Source: JAUXEH01 sp965602945
GTDB lineage: Bacteria > Acidobacteriota > Aminicenantia > Aminicenantales > Aminicenantaceae
Length of the DNA stretch: 11,368 bases
Direction of reading: 5' to 3'
Assembly: GCA_965602945.1 (NCBI GenBank)
Contig: CBFDBC010000120.1
Coordinates: 1 to 11,368 of the forward strand
Positions 1-6,024 of this stretch are shown piece after piece (position 1 is the first letter of the stretch; each line of letters opens with the position of its first letter). The position numbers and the translations under genes were made by a program. The notes under the pieces were generated by a model. The model saw only the letters and a program-made list of their open reading frames with translations. It had not been told where the DNA came from and did not search any database.

Positions 1-631
1 CCAGGATCTCCTCGGTCGCCACGTCCAGGTGCACGCCGATGCCCAGCCTTTCGATCTGCTTCTTCAAGACCTCAGCGCCCGACGCGTCCAGCTGACGGGG
101 CAGGAGGCGCGGGAAGAACTCATAGACATCCACTTTCCCGCCTCGGGCATGGACGGCGCGTGCGATCTCGAGACCCAGCAGTCCACCGCCGATGACAGCC
201 AACCGGGGATGACGCTCCATGTACTCCAGGATCGCCTGGGCATCATCCAGGGACCGCAGGGTGAAGACCCCGCGCTTGTCCGCCCCCCGGAAAGGCGGGA
301 TGGAGGCAAAGGCCCCGTTGGCCAGGACCAGACGGTCATAGGGGAAGGTCTCGCCGCCGCTCGTCTCCACCGTCTGCGAATCCCGGCTGATCTCCGTCAC
401 CCGCTGTTCAAGATGGAGCTCGAGCCGCTGCTCCGTATACCATTCCTGCCGGAACGCGAACAGCCGTGCGAAAGGAAGGTTCCCGGCCAGGTATTCGATG
501 AGGTTGGGCCTCGGGTAATACAGGTGCTTCTCGTCCCCCAGAAGCACGACCTGGGCCTCGGGGTCCAGTTCGCGCAGGGTCTTGGCCAGGATGGTCCCGG
601 ACAGACCGTTCCCTATTATGACGATTCGCAT
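1..631 (-). CDS. FAD/NAD-dependent oxidoreductase, probable NADH:rubredoxin reductase (partial, C-terminus beyond window)
   Basis: Only the first 210 residues lie in the window; the gene runs off base 1. The protein opens with an FAD-binding Rossmann motif, MRIVIIGNGLSG (GxGxxG at residues 7-12). A YYPRPNLIEYLAG stretch (38-50) follows, typical of the NirB/NADH-rubredoxin reductase branch of pyridine nucleotide-disulphide oxidoreductases. A second Rossmann motif, VIGGGLLGLEIA (146-157), has an acidic residue (E171) at the end of the next strand, which favours NADH over NADPH. The start is fixed by an in-frame TAA nine bases upstream of the ATG. The ribosome site is poor: AGGAG lies about 17 bases away. 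The gene starts 35 bases after the rubredoxin stop on the same strand, so rubredoxin is the likely electron acceptor (inference from context). The enzyme would act in the cytoplasm, passing electrons from NADH to the iron proteins encoded upstream. Alternatives are a nitrite-reductase-type flavoprotein or another class-I NAD(P)/FAD oxidoreductase. Confidence 0.85.
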   Translation of the reverse strand, partial: MRIVIIGNGLSGTILAKTLRELDPEAQVVLLGDEKHLYYPRPNLIEYLAGNLPFARLFAFRQEWYTEQRLELHLEQRVTEISRDSQTVETSGGETFPYDRLVLANGAFASIPPFRGADKRGVFTLRSLDDAQAILEYMERHPRLAVIGGGLLGLEIARAVHARGGKVDVYEFFPRLLPRQLDASGAEVLKKQIERLGIGVHLDVATEEIL

Positions 632-666
632 CTTAACTTAACGTCTGCTCCTGGAAAGCGCAGGAT

Positions 667-828
667 TCAGCCCATCTTCTCGAAGAACTCTTTGCCCACG
701 CCGCACTGGGGGCAGACCCAGTCGTCAGGGATGTCCTCAAAAGCGGTTCCGGGGGCGATCCCGCCGTCCGGATCGCCTGTTTCGGGGTTATAGATATACC
801 CGCAGGCCGTGCACTCATATTTTTCCAT
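667..828 (-). CDS. Rubredoxin (53 aa)
   Basis: This is a complete canonical rubredoxin with one iron bound by four cysteines: C6 and C9 in CTACGY, and C39 and C42 in CPQCG. The usual aromatic and turn residues are present (YIYNPETGDPDGGI, then DDWVCP). At 53 residues it matches the family's usual 52-54. The ATG has a strong ribosome site (GGAGG, 7-base spacing). A longer reading of the frame, up to residue 105, would start inside the ferritin-like gene without a ribosome site and is not used. Rubredoxins are small cytoplasmic one-electron carriers. In anaerobes they feed rubrerythrins, superoxide reductases and flavodiiron oxidases. Here the gene sits between a diiron ferritin-like gene (49-base gap) and a flavoprotein reductase (35-base gap), which fits an electron relay between the two. 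Confidence 0.97.
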   Translation of the reverse strand: MEKYECTACGYIYNPETGDPDGGIAPGTAFEDIPDDWVCPQCGVGKEFFEKMG

Positions 829-877
829 TCTAGGTCCTCCTAAGATATTTGATCCATCGAACACAGGCCCCGGAAGC

Positions 878-1330
878 CTAATTCTCTTCCAGGACGTGCT
901 CTTCGTATTTGATCTCCAGTTTAAACTTGTGCGCCTTTTCCTGTTCGGCCATGAAATCAAACAACTTATGCAGGTCGGGATCATCCGAGCTGTCCTTCAA
1001 TCGTGTATAGAGCTCCACGGCACTCTGTTCTTTCTTGGCGGCGAAGATGAGAAGATCCTGAAAGTTCATCTCCGGTCCGGTGGGTTCCTCGACCAGGTAA
1101 TCGGAAATCTTGAGATTGAGGGCCCTTTCTGGCTTCAGGGACGCGATCTTTTCGGGCGTCAAGTCCACGAGGAGACGCTTGTGGTTTTTTTCTTCTTCCT
1201 GAAGCTCCAGGAGCAGGTCTTTGAGACCGGGGGATTTGGCCTTCTCACTCATGCTGCCATAGGCTTCGACAGCGTCTTCTTCCCGGGCGATCGCGAATTT
1301 GATGACATCTTCAAAGTTTGTGAATTCCAT
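878..1330 (-). CDS. Rubrerythrin-like diiron ferritin-family protein (no rubredoxin domain)
   Basis: The 150-residue protein has the four-helix pattern of the rubrerythrin/ferritin-like family (COG1633 type). It has two half-repeats, each with a Glu in a KFAIAREE / FAAKKEQ helix (about E18 and E101). Each half is followed by an ExxH motif (E47-H50 in EEEKNH; E131-H134 in EQEKAH). These residues would bind a diiron centre that reduces peroxide or oxygen. There is no C-terminal CxxC rubredoxin domain, unlike classical rubrerythrin (~190 aa); the separate rubredoxin gene next door could supply that function (inference). The ATG is preceded by AGGAGG with a 4-base spacer. The open frame continues upstream for 79 more codons, but that part overlaps the desulforedoxin gene and lacks sequence character, so it is excluded. 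The gene lies 35 bases downstream of desulforedoxin, in the same presumed operon. Confidence 0.92.
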   Translation of the reverse strand: MEFTNFEDVIKFAIAREEDAVEAYGSMSEKAKSPGLKDLLLELQEEEKNHKRLLVDLTPEKIASLKPERALNLKISDYLVEEPTGPEMNFQDLLIFAAKKEQSAVELYTRLKDSSDDPDLHKLFDFMAEQEKAHKFKLEIKYEEHVLEEN

Positions 1331-1365
1331 GATTCCTCCTTGATGTTGGCGGTGGGTGGGTGGAT

Positions 1366-1488
1366 CTATTCGTCTTCTTTGGGCTGCATGGGCTTGCCGC
1401 AGCACACGAGCGTTCCCGCGCCATATTTTACCACCTGGACCTCCTGCCCACACAGGGCACACACATATATTTTTCCTTCTTTTGCCAT
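1366..1488 (-). CDS. dsr: Desulforedoxin (40 aa)
   Basis: This short gene encodes a 40-residue protein beginning MAKEGKIYVCALCGQEVQ. It closely follows Desulfovibrio gigas desulforedoxin in start, cysteine spacing (C10-x2-C13 and adjacent C29-C30 in TLVCCGKPM) and length (36 aa there). The adjacent CC pair distinguishes it from rubredoxin; the same fold forms the N-terminal domain of desulfoferrodoxin (superoxide reductase). The superoxide reductase catalytic domain is absent, and the TAG stop falls directly after a PKEDE tail. The ribosome site AAAGGAG, with 8-base spacing, is strong. It is the first gene of the iron-protein operon, with a promoter about 45 bases upstream. It likely acts as a cytoplasmic rubredoxin-type electron carrier. 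The symbol dsr is the D. gigas name and should not be confused with dissimilatory sulphite reductase. Confidence 0.95.
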   Translation of the reverse strand: MAKEGKIYVCALCGQEVQVVKYGAGTLVCCGKPMQPKEDE

Positions 1489-1534
1489 TGAAAAACTCCT
1501 TTCCGGCTAATCCGAGTGATGCAGCGGGCTCCTC

Positions 1535-1563
1535 ATTATAGTGAATCGCCCTTTGGGAGTAAA
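1535..1563 (-). promoter_or_regulatory. Sigma70-type promoter of the desulforedoxin operon
   Basis: On the minus strand there is a perfect -10 hexamer TATAAT (1540-1535). Exactly 17 bases upstream of it lies TTTACT (1563-1558), which matches 4 of 6 -35 bases. Transcription would start near 1527, giving a leader of about 40 bases before the desulforedoxin ATG with its AAAGGAG site. This explains independent expression of the four iron-protein genes from the upstream glutamate dehydrogenase gene. The call rests on hexamer match and spacing only. Confidence 0.65.
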
Positions 1564-1599
1564 CCAAGTTTATACATACAGCAAAAATATGCCGCTGTC

Positions 1600-1619
1600 T
1601 ATTGGACTTTCGTCCAATA
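1600..1619. promoter_or_regulatory. 8-bp inverted repeat, candidate operator upstream of the iron-protein operon
   Basis: TATTGGAC and GTCCAATA form a perfect 8-bp inverted repeat separated by four bases, in an AT-rich stretch. It lies 56 bases after the glutamate dehydrogenase stop and about 37 bases upstream of the -35 element. On the minus strand the loop would read GAAA, a stable GNRA tetraloop. No T-run follows on that strand, so it is not a standard intrinsic terminator. A binding site for a dimeric regulator (FNR/CRP or Rrf2-like) is plausible, but I cannot assign one. Confidence 0.45.
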
Positions 1620-1674
1620 TAAAATAAAAACCTGGATCGTTCACGGGTTAAGATCGGTAATTCTTATGAATGAT

Positions 1675-4560
1675 TCAGGCTAATCCTTTAAATTCATTGA
1701 GGAAATTATGAAAATCGATCTCGTTGGCATCCAGGCCACAGGAGTAGACGTAGCGGCTCGCCATCCGCGACGCGAAAACGGCCCGGAGGTAGGCCTCTGG
1801 GACGCGCCGCATGGCCTTGGCGAAGCTGACCTCTTCGAGCAGCACGACGGGGCAGCAACACTGAATGACATTCCGGAACAGCTTGCGGTCCTTGAACAGC
1901 TCGGAGGCAAAGATCGCATCGGTCACGCTGTTGATCTTGTCGCTGATCCGGTCGGTCAGCACCACCCTGGGGATGCCCTTTTCCCGGTTTTCCCTGGAAA
2001 TCACCTGGTATTCGAGTGTGGCATTCTCACGGATGATTTCGAGGATCTCGGCGATATACCGCTTCCGGAAGGCGGGGACCCGGTTGTTCCTCACACACAT
2101 TTTCTTCTCGTACTCTTCATCCGTGAGCGCCAGGCTGGCGAAGACCTCCAGAGATGACGAGGTCACACCGCCCTTGTTGGCGGACGCGTCCTTGAAGATG
2201 ATGACACCCTTTTCCTCCAGGCGGAGGCGCGCACCCTGGGTCAGGAACAGGTTGGCCCCCTCCGAGATGATCTTGAAGCGGGGGATCCCCTTTTCATCGA
2301 GGAACCGGTCCCAGTTGTTGATATTGATGGATGCCGGCCTTCCCCCGCAGGGGACGAAAAGATCGGCCTTGAAGACCGGGTCAAGGTGGAAGGAGTTGCG
2401 GAATTCCAGCCCGTTCACCACCGTCCGGCCGTCCGGCAGTGTGACGTCGTCTTCGTCAACCCTGACCAGGAATCCCTGCCTGGAAAGAGAGGATCTCCGG
2501 AACTGATCGACAGGTTTGCGCTCCCGGGCCAGCCGAGTCAACTCCTTGCGGTTCAGGCCTCTGGGATCGTAGAGGACCCCGGAGCCGTCGATGATCGCCA
2601 GGATCCGGTCTTTCGAGATGAGGATCTCGTTGCTGCCCAGGTCCCCGTCCGGCCCGCCCGTCATGACTTTTGTGATCTGTTCTTCCTTCCAGCCCAGCTC
2701 ATCGAGGACATTCAGGACATACTGGTGTACCGAATTGGTGGTCATCCCGTAAAGATCGTGCGGGATCCCGCCCATGGACACGGGTTTTCCGGTGGAAAAA
2801 GATTTCCAGTAGGGGTAGTCCAGGGCTTTGGCACGCAGGGAGGCCCATTCCATGAGATCAGCGGTGCCTTCGTCCGGACCCAGGAACAGGATGACCTCTT
2901 TGCCGTGATAGTCCAGGATGTTGTCATCCGGAACCAGCAGGTCGAGCAGCCCGTTGATATATTTCTTGAAGGCGCAGTCCACCATGCCCTGATAATCCCA
3001 ACCCAGCAGAACCGTGCCCTTGGAGCCGCCCTCCGGGATATCCTTGTTCTTGCTCTGCTGGGTGTCGGCCAGGTTGTAGTTCTCGTCAAAAATGAAATCC
3101 GAGTTGTTGATGTAGTTCTGGAAGCTGTTGGAGCGGACGATCCGGATCCCTCCCCGCGAGATGTCCCGGAAACGGATGTGAAATCCCCTCAGTTCGATCC
3201 CGATCACATGGAAGATGCCGAAGGGCCGCCGGGGAAAATCCACCGGGTTCAGAAATCCGGGGTCGTACATGAAGGAGATGGAGATCTTTTCCTCTTTGTA
3301 GAAGTTGGTGCGTCGGATGGACCGTATAAAAAGCAGGATGGCCTGGAAGACCTCCCGGTCGACCTCCACGGGTATCCGTCTCTGGATCTCGCCGGCAAGC
3401 TTCTCCAGGTCTTGCTCTGTGTCGAGTCTGTCCACGAAGGGGTTAAACTTGCGGTCGAAGAGACGAAAAAGATCCTTGAGGTATGTGAAGTTGTCGATCA
3501 GGGCGTCCCAGACCTTGGCCTCGGTGAACGTATCTTTGGCCAGCTTGGTCTTCAGATTCCGCAGGATACCCATGAGTTCCGGCGAGTCCCGCAGGGCCTC
3601 GGCGATCTTAAGGTATTCCTCGTTGTATCCGAACAGGAACTGGTGCGCGAAACTCCAGGCGGAGACACCGAAGACCGTCTCCCGGGCCGTTAGTTTTCCC
3701 TGGCGGAACAGGGCGGACAGGGGGCTGTCGGGAACCACGTATACCAGCGTGATCTCAGATACCAGGTTCTGCAGAACCCCATCGTCCTTGATCCTGTCGA
3801 TATAAAACACATACACGGTCTTGCCGTTGGCGAACTGCTCAATGTACTTGCGGTTGGACACCAGCCGGTGGGAATTGATCACGTCCGAGATGTTGGAGAA
3901 GAACCGGCTGCTGGAATCCCGGTTGGTGACGATCATTATGCGGTGTTCTCCCGTGTCTTTTTTCGGGGTCACTTCGATGTGGGGCGTCTCCCACCCGAGT
4001 GTTTTCTCCAATGCGTCCTGATAGCGCTTATAGGTTTCCGGTGTCGTCGTTTTCAGGAAGTCCCGGCAGGCGATAGCCTTGAGGTCCGTCTTCTCAGGCG
4101 TGATCTTGTCCATCCGGATGAAGGGCTTGTAAACCAGGTACATGCGCAGGTGCTCGGCACCGCAGGCCTTGCCCGAGGTCCGGTACGACTGGATGCGGTA
4201 GTTGGGGTAGCGTTTCTCGATCCTGCGCTCGATCTCCATGGCCCGCCTGTGGTCATCGTCCACCAGATAGATGGCTTCCTCTTCCGATTCGGTCTCCAGG
4301 TCTATGATGAGGTCCTGGTCCTTCCGGACCATGGCCATGATCTCGGCCGCTTTGACGGCCTCGATATGGCCGGCGATGGTCTCGACGGGTGTAGTGCGAA
4401 AATAATAGGGCGCCATCCCCAGCCTGGTGCAGAACCAGTCGATCTCACTCCGCACCGTCTGCTGCGTGTACTGCCCATGTTCCAGGATGATACTCTCGAT
4501 CTTCTGCAGCTGTATTTCAGTCAGGTGTGCCTTGTCGGCTATCTTTTTCAGGGTTTTCAT
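1675..4560 (-). CDS. Large NAD-type glutamate dehydrogenase (961 aa)
   Basis: This protein oxidatively deaminates glutamate to 2-oxoglutarate and ammonia, most likely with NAD+. The C-terminal half carries the glutamate/leucine/phenylalanine/valine dehydrogenase motifs in order. The substrate-binding region has SRGGIRIVRSN (~465) and the lysine-rich KNKDIPEGGSKG (~505-515). Next come GPDEGTADLMEWA (~560), with the likely catalytic Asp, and PHDLYGMTTNS (~597). The nucleotide-binding loop is GGPDGDLGSNE (~635). SEGANLFLTQGARL (~772) and DASANKGGV (~795) follow. This order matches the large (115/180 kDa) dehydrogenases rather than the 450-residue hexameric type. The first ~400 residues are less conserved. 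A stretch near residues 205-255 (GEHRIMIVTNRDSSSRFF onward) resembles an ACT-like regulatory fold (inference). The ATG has GGGGAG about 6 bases upstream. The gene is divergent from the membrane protein/ftsEX run. A large enzyme of this sort usually serves amino-acid catabolism, which would suit a fermenter of peptides. Confidence 0.9.
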   Translation of the reverse strand: MKTLKKIADKAHLTEIQLQKIESIILEHGQYTQQTVRSEIDWFCTRLGMAPYYFRTTPVETIAGHIEAVKAAEIMAMVRKDQDLIIDLETESEEEAIYLVDDDHRRAMEIERRIEKRYPNYRIQSYRTSGKACGAEHLRMYLVYKPFIRMDKITPEKTDLKAIACRDFLKTTTPETYKRYQDALEKTLGWETPHIEVTPKKDTGEHRIMIVTNRDSSSRFFSNISDVINSHRLVSNRKYIEQFANGKTVYVFYIDRIKDDGVLQNLVSEITLVYVVPDSPLSALFRQGKLTARETVFGVSAWSFAHQFLFGYNEEYLKIAEALRDSPELMGILRNLKTKLAKDTFTEAKVWDALIDNFTYLKDLFRLFDRKFNPFVDRLDTEQDLEKLAGEIQRRIPVEVDREVFQAILLFIRSIRRTNFYKEEKISISFMYDPGFLNPVDFPRRPFGIFHVIGIELRGFHIRFRDISRGGIRIVRSNSFQNYINNSDFIFDENYNLADTQQSKNKDIPEGGSKGTVLLGWDYQGMVDCAFKKYINGLLDLLVPDDNILDYHGKEVILFLGPDEGTADLMEWASLRAKALDYPYWKSFSTGKPVSMGGIPHDLYGMTTNSVHQYVLNVLDELGWKEEQITKVMTGGPDGDLGSNEILISKDRILAIIDGSGVLYDPRGLNRKELTRLARERKPVDQFRRSSLSRQGFLVRVDEDDVTLPDGRTVVNGLEFRNSFHLDPVFKADLFVPCGGRPASININNWDRFLDEKGIPRFKIISEGANLFLTQGARLRLEEKGVIIFKDASANKGGVTSSSLEVFASLALTDEEYEKKMCVRNNRVPAFRKRYIAEILEIIRENATLEYQVISRENREKGIPRVVLTDRISDKINSVTDAIFASELFKDRKLFRNVIQCCCPVVLLEEVSFAKAMRRVPEAYLRAVFASRMASRYVYSCGLDANEIDFHNFLNEFKGLA

Positions 4561-4776
4561 GCCCAGCTCCCCGGGAATACCCGATGTCGGGATCCCGCCT
4601 CATTTCAAGCGCCCCATTTTACCACACCAGGCCTATATTTTCATACATATCACCTCTCGATCGACAGTCAGGTGACGCTTCTTGTCCCGGGCTGTTCAGG
4701 AGGAGTGCATGGGGTGGTTGGGCGGGTCTCCCACTCTTGCATTTTCCTCCGCATTCCTATATCATTCTCACTCAAA
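4561..4776. other. Divergent intergenic region (glutamate dehydrogenase / membrane-protein-ftsEX run)
   Basis: These bases hold the 5' leader of the minus-strand dehydrogenase and the leader of the plus-strand run. On the minus strand a TAAAAT -10-like hexamer occurs at 4621-4616 without a convincing -35. On the plus strand only weak TATATT-like boxes are visible (about 4634). GC-rich inverted repeats lie at 4570-4597, and a ribosome site with a small open frame lies at 4698-4780; both are described separately. I cannot assign the promoters with confidence. Confidence 0.5.
4580..4591. repeat. Short GC-rich inverted repeat in the glutamate dehydrogenase 5' leader
   Basis: CCCGA and TCGGG flank two bases, forming a 12-base dyad 20 bases from the dehydrogenase ATG. 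On the minus-strand transcript the CGGG arm can instead pair with a downstream CCCG next to the GGGGAG ribosome site. Two mutually exclusive hairpins are therefore possible. The stems are short (4-5 bp), so a regulatory role is speculative. Confidence 0.3.
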
Positions 4777-4780
4777 ATGA
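4709..4780 (+). CDS. Putative 23-codon leader minigene, translationally coupled
   Basis: An ATG at 4709 is preceded by a perfect AGGAGG (4698-4703) with 5-base spacing, the best ribosome site on the plus strand of this window. It opens a 23-residue reading frame (MGWLGGSPTLAF...). The TGA stop (4778-4780) overlaps the ATG of the next membrane-protein gene (4777-4779) as ATGA. That downstream gene has no ribosome site of its own. Translation of the minigene may therefore deliver ribosomes to it (inference). The peptide has no recognisable function and may matter only for coupling. The alternative is that AGGAGG serves an in-frame GTG at 4714 (10-base spacing), giving the downstream protein a 21-residue N-terminal extension. 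Confidence 0.4.
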   Translation: MGWLGGSPTLAFSSAFLYHSHSK

Positions 4781-5145
4781 AAGCCAAAGCTGTTGCGAGC
4801 CTCATCCTGGGCTGGTTCATACCCGGCCTGGGGCATGCCCTGCAAAAAAAATATTCCAGAGCGGCGATATTTTTCGTCAGCATCTCGGCCATGACGGCCC
4901 TCGGATTAATCATGGGAGGAAAGATCTATTCCTTCCAGACAGAGAATCCCATCACCATCCTGGCCTTCTTTTCCGAGATCGGCTACGGCGGCTGCTACCT
5001 CCTGTCCAAGGTGATCGGTTTCGGGCTCGGCAACCTGCAGAGCACTACCTTTGAGTTCGGAACCGCCTACATTGCCGGCGCCGGGCTCCTGAATTACCTG
5101 GTGGCCCTGGACGCCTATGACATCGCCATCGGAAAAAAGCCATGA
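4777..5145 (+). CDS. Small multi-pass membrane protein, DUF6677-like (122 aa)
   Basis: The 122-residue protein has hydrophobic segments at about 4-20 (AVASLILGWFIPGLGHA), 27-46 (RAAIFFVSISAMTALGL), 58-80 and 95-110. The opening pattern, LxxWxxPGxGHxxxxxxxRAxxFF, is shared with TM2-like and DUF6677 membrane proteins, and the tail carries a conserved-looking ALDAYDIA motif. Family assignment is from memory and moderate. Function is unknown. The ATG at 4777 gives the N-terminus expected for such proteins, but no ribosome site precedes it; instead it overlaps the stop of a 23-codon minigene. Its own TGA overlaps the ATG of the next gene (ATGA), so the two proteins are probably made in linked amounts. 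It stands at the head of the run leading into ftsEX, which suggests a link to the cell envelope. Confidence 0.8.
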   Translation: MKAKAVASLILGWFIPGLGHALQKKYSRAAIFFVSISAMTALGLIMGGKIYSFQTENPITILAFFSEIGYGGCYLLSKVIGFGLGNLQSTTFEFGTAYIAGAGLLNYLVALDAYDIAIGKKP

Positions 5146-5318
5146 TCTTCCAGAGCCATCTCCTCTCCATGATCGTGTATTCTTTCTTTGTCTGCGTGGT
5201 GCTGGCCCTCATCCGCCGGAACGACAAAAAGGCACGCTTGAAATACGGCCTCTCCCTGTTCCTCATCATGGTGGTGGGAGCGTTGATCTTTGGTTGGTTC
5301 ATGTATCTCTTTATTTGA
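5142..5318 (+). CDS. 58-aa membrane protein of unknown function
   Basis: This small gene overlaps the previous stop by four bases (ATGA). It encodes 58 residues with two predicted membrane helices (about 8-24, LSMIVYSFFVCVVLALI, and 36-57, YGLSLFLIMVVGALIFGWF). They are separated by a charged loop, RRNDKKARLK. The positive loop would sit in the cytoplasm by the positive-inside rule, making a hairpin with both ends outside. I do not recognise a family. The ribosome site is weak (GGAAAA about 8 bases upstream), consistent with coupling to the upstream gene. The stop is 40 bases before the ftsE ATG, so it probably shares a transcript with ftsE and ftsX. Reading-frame length, overlap and composition support a real gene. 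Confidence 0.75.
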   Translation: MIFQSHLLSMIVYSFFVCVVLALIRRNDKKARLKYGLSLFLIMVVGALIFGWFMYLFI

Positions 5319-5358
5319 TTATTCATAAAAGCCGGCAGAAACGGACCGAACACCGAGC

Positions 5359-6024
5359 ATGATTGAGCTCTATCACGTCTGGAAACAGTATCAGAAACCC
5401 CACTGGGCCCTCTCGGATGTCTCCTTTCATGTCGAGAAAGGGGACTTCTGGTTCATCACGGGGCCGAGTGGATCGGGCAAAACCACCCTCCTTAAGATCA
5501 TGTTCCGGGAGATCCTGCCCACACAGGGGCAGATCATCATCGACCGCCGCAACATCCTGAAGATATCCGACCACAGGATCTACCAGCTGCGGCGCAAGAT
5601 GGGCATCGTTTTCCAGGACTTCAGGCTGCTCTTCCACAAGAAGGTCTTTGACAACGTCGCCATCGTGCTCGAGGTACAGGGAGTCCCGCGGAAAGAGATC
5701 CGGCGCCGCGTCTTCAGCGCCCTGCGCATGGTCAATCTGCATAAAAAGATGTGGGAGTATCCCTCACACCTGTCTTACGGGGAACAGCAGCGCGTTGCCA
5801 TTGCCCGGGCCGTTGTCAACTCTCCCACCATCATCCTGGCGGACGAGCCCACCGGTAACCTGGACACCGAGCTGGCTTTCGAGATCATGAGCCTGTTCCG
5901 CGAGATCAACAAGCGAGGGGCCACGGTGATCATATGCACCCATGACCGGGAGCTCATCCGGCATTTCGGGCAGAAGATCCTGTTCCTGTACAAGGGTAAA
6001 CTCTTACGAAAGGAAGCGCTCTGA
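5359..6024 (+). CDS. ftsE: Cell division ABC transporter ATP-binding protein FtsE
   Basis: FtsE is the cytoplasmic ATPase of the FtsEX complex, which transmits ATP hydrolysis across the inner membrane to switch on peptidoglycan hydrolases at the septum. All ABC motifs are present in 221 residues: Walker A GPSGSGKTT (35-43), Q-loop Q86 in VFQDFRLL, signature LSYGEQQR (138-145), Walker B IILADEP with E163, D-loop GNLD and switch H195 in THD. The length is normal for FtsE (about 220-230). The signature has Tyr where the consensus LSGGE has its first Gly, a mild oddity. The start gives the usual MIEL opening, although the ribosome site is weak. The stop TGA overlaps the likely ftsX start. Identity is strengthened by the adjacent FtsX permease. 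Confidence 0.95.
   Translation: MIELYHVWKQYQKPHWALSDVSFHVEKGDFWFITGPSGSGKTTLLKIMFREILPTQGQIIIDRRNILKISDHRIYQLRRKMGIVFQDFRLLFHKKVFDNVAIVLEVQGVPRKEIRRRVFSALRMVNLHKKMWEYPSHLSYGEQQRVAIARAVVNSPTIILADEPTGNLDTELAFEIMSLFREINKRGATVIICTHDRELIRHFGQKILFLYKGKLLRKEAL

Larger units (their letters stand above)
1489..1674. other. Intergenic region between glutamate dehydrogenase and the desulforedoxin operon
   Basis: The 186 bases contain the promoter and inverted repeat described separately, plus an AT-rich stretch (about 1610-1630). No open frame with a ribosome site and no clear terminator hairpin with a T-run were seen. How glutamate dehydrogenase transcription ends here is therefore unclear. Confidence 0.6.

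Noticed and set aside
878..1567. 229-residue version of the ferritin-like protein
   Set aside because: The extra 79 residues overlap the desulforedoxin gene and lack conserved character. The AGGAGG site before ATG 1330 marks the true start.
1600..1619. Intrinsic terminator for glutamate dehydrogenase
   Set aside because: The hairpin is good but no T-run follows on the minus strand (the next bases are GACAGC), so an operator is more likely.
2386..3693. 435-codon plus-strand open frame opposite glutamate dehydrogenase
   Set aside because: It lies wholly antisense to a gene with clear conserved motifs. The translation has no domain character, and the frame is a by-product of GC-rich codon use.
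3868..4776. N-terminal extension of the 122-aa membrane protein back to 3868
   Set aside because: The frame runs antisense through the glutamate dehydrogenase gene. The membrane-protein character begins only at about 4777.
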